From Paludibacteraceae bacterium (lineage in GTDB: Bacteria; Bacteroidota; Bacteroidia; Bacteroidales; Paludibacteraceae): DNA of 64,000 nt. The notes beneath the pieces were generated by a model, which had not been told where the DNA came from, made no database searches, and saw only the letters and a program-made list of their open reading frames with translations. Numbering within the stretch: the stretch's first letter is position 1; the number at the start of each line of letters is the position of its first letter. Shown here in pieces: positions 49,308 through 58,383 of this stretch. Both the position numbers and the translations under genes were made by a program. The stretch is from the NCBI GenBank assembly GCA_016297215.1, contig JAEDGZ010000003.1:51333-115332 (forward strand). The letters are read 5' to 3'.

Positions 49308-50981
49308 TTAATCTAATTTTGTACCCCCGTTTATTGCGGGATTATAAGATGTTTCGCTACTTGGAATAATAAATGTATATTGATAGGAGGTTGGATCTAT
49401 TTCCGCACCGCTGTTGAGACAATGATTCTTTCCCCGTTTTCGTTTATTGTTAGTATCAATCACATCGTTACCTAACCGAAGAAGGGTTTGCAGACCATAG
49501 CCTTCTCCCCACATCTCTACACGCCAGTTGTACTCAATGGCATTTAGCAGATTGTTAGCATTTAGCCCTGCTTTGTAAGCGTCATATTCTGCTTGCAAAT
49601 CCGCAGAAACACGTTCATCGGTCAGCGCAGTCAAATAAGTCTTGGCATCTTCCATTTCACCAATACGATAGGAAGCCTCTGCGGCAATGAGATACATACT
49701 TTCATAGCGCATAAACACATTATCAGAAAGCCACTCTCGATCTATATCCATATCTTCTGTACTCGTTGGGTTCTTTTCAGAGAAGAATTTCTTGTCAGGA
49801 GTGTATTGGAATTTAGAATCTTTAGTACCATCGTTAAACCATTGCTTGCGAATATCAAAAGTAGGTATCAGGTCATACAAATTTGCGTCAATAGCTTTGG
49901 TATCACCCGCCCATGCGTATGAGTAACTATGGATATCCACCTGCCCAAAGAATGACCCCAAACCGGTAGCTGTCTCCGTGGTAACATCTTGTCCCCACAT
50001 CCAGTTTTTTGAGTTTACATTATTAAAGCCATTGGTTAATACTTCCGCATTTGGAAGAACATTATAGTCACCGGAAGCAATGACTTCCTTTGCATACTTT
50101 AGCGCATTTTTGTATGGTTCTTTGCTCGGACCATATTGGTTGCCCTTGTTTAGATAAGAGTATGCTAACAATCCGCGAGCCACATTGACATCTACTTCCA
50201 ATTTGGTAGTACGTTGGTTGGTTTCTCCGAAAGCGTCAAAATAGGCAATTGCATTTTCTAAGTCATTTTCCACCTGACTATAGGCTTCTTCTACAGAAGC
50301 TAAAGGCTGGGCTTCATCCATATTCGTCTCGTTATATACGGGGAAAGCTATCGTTGAGCCAAGGGTTCCCCCCTCCTGAGCAATACGCCATGCTGGTAGG
50401 GTATATAAGTTAATCATCTGACTATATATATAACCTCTCATGGTCAATGCTTGCGCATAAATGTACGCGGTGTTAGCTTCTGAGGTAGAGAAAGAAGCCA
50501 AAGTGTCGCCTAAAGCACCTATTGTGTAGTAGCTTTCTTTTTTTGAATTGTACGTGTTGGGTAAGCCAAATTCTGCGATACGGCTCAATAGGTCTGATTG
50601 ATCGTTTACTAATTTTATGACCTTATTGATATTTCGCATAGTAGAATAATTGATAACCCAAATATAGCCTGTTCGACCTGTGGCGGACATACCGGCTTCA
50701 TCAGACCCAAACCAGCCATAGCGTTGGGATGTAAGTGCCATATCGCTAGAAGTGATATCGCAGTACATGTCAATGGAACGCTTGCCAAATTGGTCATGGT
50801 CGCTGTATGCGTACAATGTGGAATAGACTCCTCGCATAGAAGCCTCCATTGTGTTGGATAAACGTTCGTATTGCGCTTGTGTAAGAGTGCTACTGTAAGG
50901 CTCTTTGGATAGAAAGTTATCGGAGCAACCTGCCAAACAAACCATGCAAATGATTCCTAATACTATTTGTTTTGTTTTCAT
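49308..50981 (-). CDS. SusD/RagB-family nutrient-binding lipoprotein (locus 2)
   Basis: A 557-residue protein with a lipobox ('CMVCLAGCSDNF', Cys about 19). The SusD C-terminal hallmark is present: 'VFMRYESMYLIAAEASYRIG' and 'NAIEYNWRVEMWGEGYGLQT'. It binds and caps the ligand for the SusC partner, whose stop codon is 17 nt upstream. ATG 50981 was chosen; an ATG at 50999 would overlap the susC stop. Peptidases in the same operon suggest a peptide ligand, as for RagB of Porphyromonas gingivalis. Confidence 0.93.
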   Translation of the reverse strand: MKTKQIVLGIICMVCLAGCSDNFLSKEPYSSTLTQAQYERLSNTMEASMRGVYSTLYAYSDHDQFGKRSIDMYCDITSSDMALTSQRYGWFGSDEAGMSATGRTGYIWVINYSTMRNINKVIKLVNDQSDLLSRIAEFGLPNTYNSKKESYYTIGALGDTLASFSTSEANTAYIYAQALTMRGYIYSQMINLYTLPAWRIAQEGGTLGSTIAFPVYNETNMDEAQPLASVEEAYSQVENDLENAIAYFDAFGETNQRTTKLEVDVNVARGLLAYSYLNKGNQYGPSKEPYKNALKYAKEVIASGDYNVLPNAEVLTNGFNNVNSKNWMWGQDVTTETATGLGSFFGQVDIHSYSYAWAGDTKAIDANLYDLIPTFDIRKQWFNDGTKDSKFQYTPDKKFFSEKNPTSTEDMDIDREWLSDNVFMRYESMYLIAAEASYRIGEMEDAKTYLTALTDERVSADLQAEYDAYKAGLNANNLLNAIEYNWRVEMWGEGYGLQTLLRLGNDVIDTNNKRKRGKNHCLNSGAEIDPTSYQYTFIIPSSETSYNPAINGGTKLD

Positions 50982-50998
50982 AATTATGACCCCTTTCA

Positions 50999-53900
50999 TT
51001 AGAATTGGAACTTAATGCCACCCATAATAGTTGATAGCGGTGTGTACTGATATGCATCAGAAGAACCGGTCAAGCTAACCATCGGGTTATAACCCTTGCG
51101 AGCCGAAGCAATTGCAAGATTATCTGCAGTAACGTAAATACTCAAAGAGTTAAACTTTATTTTTTCCATCCATTTTTTGGGGAATGTGTATCCCAATCGG
51201 ATATTGTTGAGCGACAAATATGAATTGGAGGTTAAGAATCTGGTAGATGCCATATTGGCATATCTATCTGCACCATTAGATAAGCGCGGAACACCTGCAG
51301 CTCCTTGTGCTGCTACGGCTGCCTTCTCTTCAGAAGACATCAGGTCGTTCCATGCATTGCGCATGTCAACATGCCAGTTGTAACTGCCGGCTTGGTCCGA
51401 GTGCATCAGCATAGCGTATGTGTTATCATATCCATAACCTCCAATACCAAATGAGCATGTTACCGAAAGATTGAAACCAAAAGCCTCCAAATCCACACCA
51501 AATCCTCCTGAAAAATCAGGGGTTGCCAACAAACCTGTATAGTCAGAACCGGCATAAGCAGACTCTGAACCCATCACATTGACGGTCTGAATGTTAGCAT
51601 CGGGATATTTTTTGGTATATTCATATACATTGCTGATATAGTTATTTCCACTCCGTCCGGTAGTCTGCAGAAGGTCCGCAGAACTGCTTGTACCCCACGA
51701 ACCAAGGTTCGCATCGTAGTAGCCTACGTACATAGCTTGACCGGTTTCTTCATCCACACCTGAGTAAGTGGGTAAGTTATACTCGAACAAACTATGTCCT
51801 ACCGCCATGCCGCCATTCATAATCATCTCTGTTTCCGATGAGATATAGTCTGGTAACCTCTTCACTTTATTCATATAGTGCGAGCCGTTGAGACGAACAT
51901 CCAATTTGACGTTACGAGTATCCACCGCATGAATGTTAAATTGCAGTTCCACACCTTGATTCTCCAATGCGCCATCGTTTATGTACTCGTATGAGTAACC
52001 TAATGACGGTGCTACATAGCGCTGGAAAAGCAAATTGTCGGTATATTTGTAGAAATAGTCAATCTCTGCATCCAAGTATTTAGAGATGCTAAATTCCAAG
52101 CCTAAATCCACGGTTTGGGCACGTTCCCATGTCAATTCGGGATTACCTTTATATCCCCAAACGTACGCTACTTCACCATCTACGTATTCAATGCTGTACT
52201 GATCTTGATATAGATTGGCATTGATTCCTCCCTCATTACCCAATACGCCCCAACTAAGACGTAACTTGCCATTTTTAAGATACTCTTTTGCCGGCTCCAT
52301 GAAGTTTTCATTGGTAAACATCCACATAGCACCTACTGAGCCGAAATGTCCCCAACGATGTCCTTTGGCAAACTTGCTGGAGCCATCGGCACGATAATTG
52401 GCAGTAATACCATAGCGTTCGTTGTATGTGTAGGATACCGTAGCCAAATATGACTCTAAAGTTTGGGTTAATGTGTATGAACTCATGCTTGACATCTGAA
52501 CTGCATTTCCCCACTCCAACACATTATCTCCCGATGTTGCTGCTACGTGTGCCATAGACCCTCCCATAACAGAACTCCGTACATAATATGTTTCATGACC
52601 CGCCATTGCTCGAATCGAATGGTCACCTATTGTGGTGTTGTATTCTAACAATTCATTTGCCATAAAAGCAAGGAAATTCTGCTGGGTTTTCGAGACACGT
52701 CCTATACCTGCAGCATCTCCGTAGAATGCATTTGTGTGAGTAGAATTAGTAACTCCCACATATTGTACGCCGGCATTTACTATGAACTTAAGATCTTTGT
52801 AAAGTTTAAACTCTAATGTACCGCTACCGGTAACTTGATGCTGTATCGTATTGTCGCGATCGTATATCAAAGCACCGGCAGGGTTAATACCTGCACCGAA
52901 ACCACGTCCGCCGCCTTCATACAAACCATAGTCAAATGCTAGTCCACCTGTGCGATCGTCTTGTTGAATGCTTCCGTCTTCATTGTAAAGATATACCGGA
53001 TACACTGCAGGAATACCATTCACATAAGCAAAGCCATTGTTCATGTTATCACCTTGACCTACGGCATTCATAGAGGAGTAAGTGTATGCCAAATTAAGCG
53101 TTCCCTTCAGCCATTTCTTAGCTTGGTGCGAAATATTGCTACGAACCGTGAAACGATCATAGTCTGAACCGATATAGTATCCTTCATCTTTTAGGTAACC
53201 AAATGAGGTGTAGTAGGTAGTTTTTTCCGAACCGCCGGAAATCTTAGCCGTAGCTTCTGCCTTCTGCCCCACACGGAATATGGCATCAGACCACGAGGTC
53301 ATTTTTTGATATTGCGGAGCCAATGAATATTCATTAGGCCAAAAATGACCGGTATTATCAATAAGTGCATTTCCTTTGGCAGGATTGCCTTCTTCATCCA
53401 CCCACAGATTGTAACGGGGATCAATACCCTTGCTACCAAATACATTGTCGTTGGCATATTTGAAACGCGCCTGTTGACTACTGAATGCGCTGGCATTATA
53501 GAGACCCATCCAAGACATCTCTACATACTCTTGCGGACTGCTAATCGTTTCGTACAGAGGAAGCAAGTGCATGTTAGCACCATACTTCACGTCCACGTCT
53601 ATCTTACCTTCGCCGGAGTTTCCTTTTTTTGTAGTAATCACAATGACGCCATTTGCACCGCGAGAACCATATAGCGAAGTAGCTGTTGCATCTTTCAAGA
53701 TGGTTGTAGATGCAATATCTCCGGGGTCTATCGCAGAAATATCTCCATCATAAGGTACACCATCCACTACGTAAAGAGGAGTTTTTGAAGCATTAATGGA
53801 ACCATAACCACGAATAAGGATAGAAGCGTTAGTACCCGGCTGACCACTGGTATTAACCACTTGCACACCGGCAACCTCACCTGCCAAGGCTTTGGAAATC

Positions 53901-54295
53901 TCAGACGGACTTTTCTTTTCTATGGTCTCGGCATCTACCGCCTGCGCCGAACCGGCATAACTACCTTTCGTTACGTTACCGTAACCGGTTACGACCACTT
54001 CTTGAATTACCTCGGTGGCCTCGTGCAACACCACGCGCACGTTGCGCTTGACGGCTACTTCTTGCGATTGCATTCCGACATAACTTACTACCAACACGGT
54101 AGCATCATCGGGTACCGTCAAGAAAAACTCACCATCGTAGTCGGTAATCGTACCCTGTGTGCCGTCTTTCACTTGGATACTTGCACCGATAATAGGTTCG
54201 TTCTTCTCATCTACTACCACACCGCTAACCTGCAGCTCCGCCATCATCCCGATGCTGAGCATACATAGCGCCATAAGTGTAAAGAACTTTTTCAT
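50999..54295 (-). CDS. SusC/RagA-family TonB-dependent outer-membrane transporter (locus 2)
   Basis: A 1098-residue protein with a signal peptide (1 to about 19), carboxypeptidase-regulatory-like domain (about 22-95, 'GVVVDEKNEPIIGASIQVKD'), plug ('NTSGQPGTNASILIRGYGSI', 'PLYVVDGVPYDG') and a beta barrel ending 'TIMGGIKFQF'. It heads the second SusC/D operon, with a consensus promoter at 54408-54438. Import of peptides made by the M6 and C10 proteases is the most economical reading of the locus, but it is inferred. Confidence 0.94.
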   Translation of the reverse strand: MKKFFTLMALCMLSIGMMAELQVSGVVVDEKNEPIIGASIQVKDGTQGTITDYDGEFFLTVPDDATVLVVSYVGMQSQEVAVKRNVRVVLHEATEVIQEVVVTGYGNVTKGSYAGSAQAVDAETIEKKSPSEISKALAGEVAGVQVVNTSGQPGTNASILIRGYGSINASKTPLYVVDGVPYDGDISAIDPGDIASTTILKDATATSLYGSRGANGVIVITTKKGNSGEGKIDVDVKYGANMHLLPLYETISSPQEYVEMSWMGLYNASAFSSQQARFKYANDNVFGSKGIDPRYNLWVDEEGNPAKGNALIDNTGHFWPNEYSLAPQYQKMTSWSDAIFRVGQKAEATAKISGGSEKTTYYTSFGYLKDEGYYIGSDYDRFTVRSNISHQAKKWLKGTLNLAYTYSSMNAVGQGDNMNNGFAYVNGIPAVYPVYLYNEDGSIQQDDRTGGLAFDYGLYEGGGRGFGAGINPAGALIYDRDNTIQHQVTGSGTLEFKLYKDLKFIVNAGVQYVGVTNSTHTNAFYGDAAGIGRVSKTQQNFLAFMANELLEYNTTIGDHSIRAMAGHETYYVRSSVMGGSMAHVAATSGDNVLEWGNAVQMSSMSSYTLTQTLESYLATVSYTYNERYGITANYRADGSSKFAKGHRWGHFGSVGAMWMFTNENFMEPAKEYLKNGKLRLSWGVLGNEGGINANLYQDQYSIEYVDGEVAYVWGYKGNPELTWERAQTVDLGLEFSISKYLDAEIDYFYKYTDNLLFQRYVAPSLGYSYEYINDGALENQGVELQFNIHAVDTRNVKLDVRLNGSHYMNKVKRLPDYISSETEMIMNGGMAVGHSLFEYNLPTYSGVDEETGQAMYVGYYDANLGSWGTSSSADLLQTTGRSGNNYISNVYEYTKKYPDANIQTVNVMGSESAYAGSDYTGLLATPDFSGGFGVDLEAFGFNLSVTCSFGIGGYGYDNTYAMLMHSDQAGSYNWHVDMRNAWNDLMSSEEKAAVAAQGAAGVPRLSNGADRYANMASTRFLTSNSYLSLNNIRLGYTFPKKWMEKIKFNSLSIYVTADNLAIASARKGYNPMVSLTGSSDAYQYTPLSTIMGGIKFQF

Positions 54296-54407
54296 CCGTT
54301 TGTTTATTAAAAGTTTTGTTATCTAATTTACTCGTTTCTTGCAGTATCTCCTCCATACTGCTTACTTTTTGCTATTCGGGATTTCACTTGTATCCCAAAT
54401 TGGTGGG

Positions 54408-54438
54408 CAAAGATACGGCTTTTTTTTTATATGTGCAA
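54408..54438 (-). promoter_or_regulatory. Promoter of SusC/D locus 2
   Basis: Minus strand: TTG (54438-54436), 20-nt spacer, TATCTTTG (54415-54408), giving a leader of about 105 nt before susC. Confidence 0.75.
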
Positions 54439-54541
54439 ATATTTGGCAAGAAAAATGTGATTTTGCTTCATTTTTGTGCTATAAAACATATTTTTTAATG
54501 CAAAATTGATATTTTTTAAGTTGTACAACATAAAAATCAGC

Positions 54542-55801
54542 CTATTCGTAGGTCAAAATAGACAAATGACAAGTTGTAAGTATTTCTTGCGACGCTTTGA
54601 GCAGTTGGGCGGGGGTAGAGTATGCAATTTGTTTATAAGTTTCCATCCACGTTGGTGCGTGTCCGAAGTACAAAACCGATTTTGCCATGGCAAGGGCGTT
54701 GTTTTCCTGATTGAGCGACGCAATCGCCATCTGCCCGCGCAGTTGCTGCAACGCTTTTTGAATCTGCGATTCGCTGAGCGGATGGGAGCATAGTTTGTCC
54801 AATTCTTCATTGCAGAGCCGCACACATTCGTCAAAATGTTCCGGTTCGCAGGCGAAGTAGGTGCACCAGTAGCCCGTGTCGGAGAGCGGCGTGTAGGTGG
54901 ACTCCACGGTATATACCAGCCCGCGCGACTCGCGCAGGCGCAGGTTGAGCCGTGAGTTAAGGCTTCCTCCGCCTATTATATTATTAAGGAGGTAGAAAGG
55001 TAGTTGCAGTTCATGCCCGAGAGGGTATGCGATATTGCCCAACATTGCATGCACTTGGTGGGTGTGGCGCTTGTAGGCGATACGCTTGGCTTGCAAAGGG
55101 TCTAATAAGGGTCTAATAAGGGTTATAGCAGGGCGAGCAAGCTGATTTTCGCTAACGGCAACCTCCCCAAACTCCCGCTCGGCGAGGCGAAAGAAAGAGT
55201 CGGGGGGGATATTCCCTTGACTAAAAACCACCATCCGCTCGGGGCGGTAGTGCAGGCGCATCCACTGCTGTGGGTTCGCAGGCGATGCACCAATCTTGCG
55301 AAGCGTTTTCTTCGTGCCGAGGATAGGCATCGCCAGCGGATGCCCCTCGAAGAGCATGCCCTCGAAATCATCGTAGATGAGTTCGCTCGGAGAATCTTTG
55401 TAACTCTCTATCTCATCGAAGATGACGCCCAACTCCTTGTCTGTCTCGTGTTTCGGGAAAGTCGGGCGCAACACCATCTCCGCCAGCAGGCGCAGAGTGC
55501 GCGTGGTATGCTCGGGCAGCGTCGCGGCGTAGAATGTGGTCTCTTCCTTGGTGGTGTAGGCGTTTATCTCGCCGCCGATACCCTCTATGCTGTTGATAAT
55601 CTGCCGCGCGGTATGCTTCTCCGTGCCTTTGAAAACGCAGTGCTCAATATAGTGCGCCATGCCGTTCTCCGCAGGCTGCTCGTCGCGGGTACCTGCACCG
55701 ACCATCACCCCCACATAGACCACGGGCGAGTCTGTCTTGCGCACGACCACGCGCACGCCGTTGGGCAGATTATGGTAAAAAGTTTCGCTATTCTCTTGCA
55801 T
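54542..55801 (-). CDS. M16-family zinc metallopeptidase
   Basis: A 419-residue protein with the inverted zinc motif 'HYIEH' (in 'NGMAHYIEHCVFKGT', about residue 50) and the downstream Glu of 'ELGVIFDEIESYKDSP'. The second half is the inactive M16 lobe with 'GGGSLNSRLNLRLRESRGLV'. No signal peptide, so a cytoplasmic or periplasm-independent peptidase is likely; relatives include mitochondrial processing peptidase. Residues about 225-235 come from an 11-bp repeat. The start codon overlaps the divergent tRNA-Leu promoter. Confidence 0.92.
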   Translation of the reverse strand: MQENSETFYHNLPNGVRVVVRKTDSPVVYVGVMVGAGTRDEQPAENGMAHYIEHCVFKGTEKHTARQIINSIEGIGGEINAYTTKEETTFYAATLPEHTTRTLRLLAEMVLRPTFPKHETDKELGVIFDEIESYKDSPSELIYDDFEGMLFEGHPLAMPILGTKKTLRKIGASPANPQQWMRLHYRPERMVVFSQGNIPPDSFFRLAEREFGEVAVSENQLARPAITLIRPLLDPLQAKRIAYKRHTHQVHAMLGNIAYPLGHELQLPFYLLNNIIGGGSLNSRLNLRLRESRGLVYTVESTYTPLSDTGYWCTYFACEPEHFDECVRLCNEELDKLCSHPLSESQIQKALQQLRGQMAIASLNQENNALAMAKSVLYFGHAPTWMETYKQIAYSTPAQLLKASQEILTTCHLSILTYE

Positions 55802-55826
55802 ATTTGAAAAATAATGTGTACCTTTG
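55796..55826 (+). promoter_or_regulatory. Promoter of tRNA-Leu
   Basis: TTG (55796-55798), 20-nt spacer, TACCTTTG (55819-55826), 24 nt upstream of the tRNA. Its -33 element lies within the first codons of the divergent M16 gene. Confidence 0.78.
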
Positions 55827-55849
55827 CAGCCGATTTCGTATCTATATTT

Positions 55850-55931
55850 GCGGCATTGGCGGAATTGGTAGACGCGCCAGACTTAGGATCTGGTTCCTAA
55901 CAGAGTGAAGGTTCGAGTCCTTTATGCCGCA
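55850..55931 (+). tRNA. tRNA-Leu (TAG)
   Basis: An 82-nt gene with a 7-bp acceptor stem (GCGGCAT with ATGCCGC), discriminator A, anticodon stem CCAGA/TCTGG enclosing loop CTTAGGA (anticodon TAG), a variable arm and a T-arm containing GGTTCGAGTCC. CCA is not encoded. Confidence 0.95.
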
Positions 55932-55985
55932 CAGCGAGCCGTTTGGCTCGCTTTTTGTAGGGATAGTTTTTTAGAAGTGTTTTTC

Positions 55986-56030
55986 CTAGAAATTCTAGGG
56001 TTTCTAGAACTTCTAGATTTTCTAGTTAAT
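55986..56030. repeat. 9-bp-period CTAG array after tRNA-Leu
   Basis: Five exact 9-bp units starting CTAG (CTAGAAATT, CTAGGGTTT, CTAGAACTT, CTAGATTTT, CTAGTTAAT) between tRNA-Leu and the small lipoprotein gene. Confidence 0.85.
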
Positions 56031-56042
56031 AAAAGCAATAGT

Positions 56043-56561
56043 ATGAAAAAGATTTCTTTTGTTATTCTGACGATGGCGGTAGGGTTGCTTGCCGCATCTT
56101 GTGATCTTGAGAACAATTCCCAGTACACCCCTCAGATTGCTTTGTCCGTGCCTGTTCGCAGTTGCGGGCATGCGGATATTGTGGTGGTGAAAGATACGCT
56201 GGGGTATCGCTACGATAAAGACGGAAAGGCGGTGATTGATACCATCCACGTGGGCGATACGGTGCGGATGGTGGTCGCCATCAGTGCCCAAGGTAATACA
56301 CTGACCGGTTTCCAGACCACGTGGGACACGGCGGCGCTGCAACTGGAGTACCTTGCGATGGACTCTATTGCCTTTGCTTTAGATACCGCCAAGAGCAATA
56401 TCCCTGCGGGCACGCTGGTGTTCCAGCCCGGCTACAACATGGCGGTCTTCCCCATCCGCTACATCCCTCGCAAGAGCGTTACCACAGACCTCACCCTTGA
56501 GGTACAATCCGACTCCAAGTACTCCCCTAGCACGTTCACTATCCAACAGACCGCGGAGTAA
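56043..56561 (+). CDS. Small lipoprotein of unknown function
   Basis: A 172-residue protein with a lipobox ('GLLAASCDLEN', Cys about 20). The mature part has 'IHVGDTVRMVVAISAQGNTL' and 'FPIRYIPRKSVTTDLTLEVQ', which suggest a beta-sandwich. ATG 56043 gives a clean signal; a longer frame starting inside the tRNA is rejected. I do not recognise the family. It may be co-transcribed with tRNA-Leu. A family C palindrome follows its stop. Confidence 0.7.
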   Translation: MKKISFVILTMAVGLLAASCDLENNSQYTPQIALSVPVRSCGHADIVVVKDTLGYRYDKDGKAVIDTIHVGDTVRMVVAISAQGNTLTGFQTTWDTAALQLEYLAMDSIAFALDTAKSNIPAGTLVFQPGYNMAVFPIRYIPRKSVTTDLTLEVQSDSKYSPSTFTIQQTAE

Positions 56562-56577
56562 AAGGGACCCTTCCCAT

Positions 56578-56596
56578 CCCTCCCTTGAAGGGAGAG
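56578..56596. repeat. Family C palindrome
   Basis: CCCTCCCTT-g-AAGGGAG, preceded by GGGACCCTTCCCAT. It belongs to the same family as the elements at 61071-61092, 61131-61170, 63152-63172 and 63285-63303. Confidence 0.8.
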
Positions 56597-56625
56597 GCTT
56601 ATACAAAAAGAGGGCTGTTTACCCC

Positions 56626-56659
56626 AAAAGAGGGCTGCGATATATCGCCGCCCTCTTTT
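56626..56659. terminator. Bidirectional terminator between the lipoprotein gene and mazG
   Basis: AAAAGAGGGC (56626-56635) pairs with GCCCTCTTTT (56650-56659); the loop contains the palindrome CGATATATCG. T-runs on both strands suit the convergent genes. Confidence 0.85.
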
Positions 56660-57448
56660 TTATTCCCCTTGTTTGGCTTCCTGCCAAAGGGTCTCCATCT
56701 CGTCGAGGGTCATCTCTCCCATGCGTTTCCCCATCTCCGTTGCCCGCTGCTCGATGTAGTTGAAGCGGCGGATGAACTTCTGATTGGTCATCTCCAGCGC
56801 GTTGTCGGGGCGTATCTTGTACTTGCGTGCGGCATTCACCAACGCGAACAACAGGTCGCCGAACTCCAGCGTCATTGCCTCGCGCGTCTGACCCTCCTTG
56901 CGGCATTCCGCCTCAAACTCACCTATCTCCTCTTTCACCTTTGCCCACACGTCTTCGGGATTCTCCCAGTCGAAGCCCACGTTCGCCACTTTGTCTTGTA
57001 TGCGATACGCTTTCACCAGCGCGGGCAACGCCTCGGGAATACCTGCCAGCACGGTCTTGTTGCCGCCTTTCTCTTTCAGCTTCACCTGCTCCCAGAGGTG
57101 GCACACGTCCTCTGCATTCTTCGCCGCCGCCTCGCCATACACGTGCGGATGGCGGAATATCAACTTGTCGCAGATACGGTTGCATACGTCAGCAATGTCG
57201 AAGTCGCCCGTCTCGCTGCCCATCTTCGCGTAGAACACCACGTGGAGCAGCACATCGCCCAACTCTTTGCTAATCTCTGTCTTATCTTGCTGCACGATGG
57301 CGGAGGCAAGTTCATACACCTCCTCTATCGTGTTCTCTCGCAGGCTCTCAAAAGTCTGTTTCCTGTCCCACGGGCATTTCTCCCGCAACTCGTCCATCAC
57401 CGTCAGCAGGCGGTCGAAGGCTTTCAGTTGTTCCTCGCGTGTGTGCAT
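56660..57448 (-). CDS. mazG: Nucleoside triphosphate pyrophosphohydrolase MazG
   Basis: A 262-residue all-alpha protein with two MazG domains: residues about 1-115 ('CPWDRKQTFESLRENTIEEV', 'ELGDVLLHVVFYAKMG', with the EExxE and ExxD metal-binding arrangement) and about 140-235 ('VGFDWENPEDVWAKVKEEIG', 'EFGDLLFALVNAARK'). It hydrolyses NTPs to NMPs, clearing abnormal nucleotides. Length is typical. Confidence 0.95.
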   Translation of the reverse strand: MHTREEQLKAFDRLLTVMDELREKCPWDRKQTFESLRENTIEEVYELASAIVQQDKTEISKELGDVLLHVVFYAKMGSETGDFDIADVCNRICDKLIFRHPHVYGEAAAKNAEDVCHLWEQVKLKEKGGNKTVLAGIPEALPALVKAYRIQDKVANVGFDWENPEDVWAKVKEEIGEFEAECRKEGQTREAMTLEFGDLLFALVNAARKYKIRPDNALEMTNQKFIRRFNYIEQRATEMGKRMGEMTLDEMETLWQEAKQGE

Positions 57449-57490
57449 TGTGTTTTAGTAAATTGCTAATGCCGATTGGTAATAATAATT

Positions 57491-57580
57491 GAATAATATT
57501 TGAACAATATTTGGAAATATTTGTTGAAATAAAAATGTTCTTGTTCGTTTTTGTAATGTATTATTGCTTGTTTTTGTGTA
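57491..57580 (+). repeat. AT-rich dispersed repeat R2, copy 2
   Basis: Matches 12517-12606 over about 90 bp with scattered differences and the same orientation. It lies in the gap between the lpxH-like gene and mazG. Confidence 0.8.
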
Positions 57581-57592
57581 CTACTTGTGTTT

Positions 57593-58381
57593 TTAATTGT
57601 CGTAGTTTATCAGTTCAAAACAATTACCTTCCAGCCTGCCATACGTCCACTGTTGGAAGCAGTCACCGAGGATTATCACGCGACTGTTGCCTGTGATTTG
57701 CAGGTCGAGGTCTATATGGCGGTGTCCGAAGATATAGAAATCGCGGTGGTTGCCCTGCCGCTCCTGCTCTTTGGCGAAAAGCACCAATTCCTCCTGTCGC
57801 TCGCCTTTGTAGGGGCAGGGGTGCGCCAACTCTTTCAGTCGGCTGCGCTTTGCCCATTCGTAGCCCAACTCGTTACCCCACTTCGGCGGCAGCAGGCGAA
57901 ACCAGAATTGGCAGAAAGGACTGTGGAAAACCCTTCGCAACCACATGAAACGCTTGATTTTCTTGAGCACGGGCGCAGGATAGAGCGATGGATAGTCCGA
58001 GGGCACCACACCGTCGCCGTGGCACATATAGACTCGCTTGCCCGCTATCTCCGTGTCGAGCGGGCGGCGATGGACAGTCATGCCTGTGGCTTTCGCCAAG
58101 CGTCCGAACGTCCAGAGGTCGTGGTTGCCGATGAAGAAGTGCACGGCGATGCCTTGGTCGGTTAGGCTACGGATACACTGCAGCACCGGCGCATACTGCG
58201 CTTTGGAACTATCTTTCCAAAAATACTCACACCAATAGTCGAAGATATCCCCCAATAGGTAGATGGCGGTGGCGTCCTGAGCCATATACTGCAACAAGTC
58301 CACCAACCGCTGTTGGTGGCTTTGCCCGTCCGCTATCGCCCGCGAACCTAAGTGTGCATCGCTCAGAAAATAAACTGCCAT
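57593..58381 (-). CDS. UDP-2,3-diacylglucosamine diphosphatase (LpxH-like metallophosphoesterase)
   Basis: A 262-residue calcineurin-like phosphoesterase with the full metal site: 'FLSDAHLG', 'LLGDIFDYW', 'FIGNHDLW', 'MCHGDGV' and 'FGHRHIDLD'. The spacing and the Arg/Trp-rich middle ('KRFMWLRRVFHSPFCQFWFR') resemble LpxH, which removes UMP in lipid A synthesis. ATG 58381 was chosen because the fold starts at once; the longer frame overlaps the gene upstream. Some homologues have other phosphoesterase roles. Confidence 0.85.
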   Translation of the reverse strand: MAVYFLSDAHLGSRAIADGQSHQQRLVDLLQYMAQDATAIYLLGDIFDYWCEYFWKDSSKAQYAPVLQCIRSLTDQGIAVHFFIGNHDLWTFGRLAKATGMTVHRRPLDTEIAGKRVYMCHGDGVVPSDYPSLYPAPVLKKIKRFMWLRRVFHSPFCQFWFRLLPPKWGNELGYEWAKRSRLKELAHPCPYKGERQEELVLFAKEQERQGNHRDFYIFGHRHIDLDLQITGNSRVIILGDCFQQWTYGRLEGNCFELINYDN

Positions 58382-58383
58382 GA

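Noticed and set aside
55843..55850. A second TATATTTG match next to tRNA-Leu
   Set aside because: Transcription from it would begin inside the tRNA. The site at 55819-55826 has correct spacing and distance.
55905..56042. N-terminal extension of the small lipoprotein starting inside tRNA-Leu
   Set aside because: It would be translated from the tRNA 3' end and the CTAG array; the internal ATG 56043 starts a perfect lipoprotein signal.
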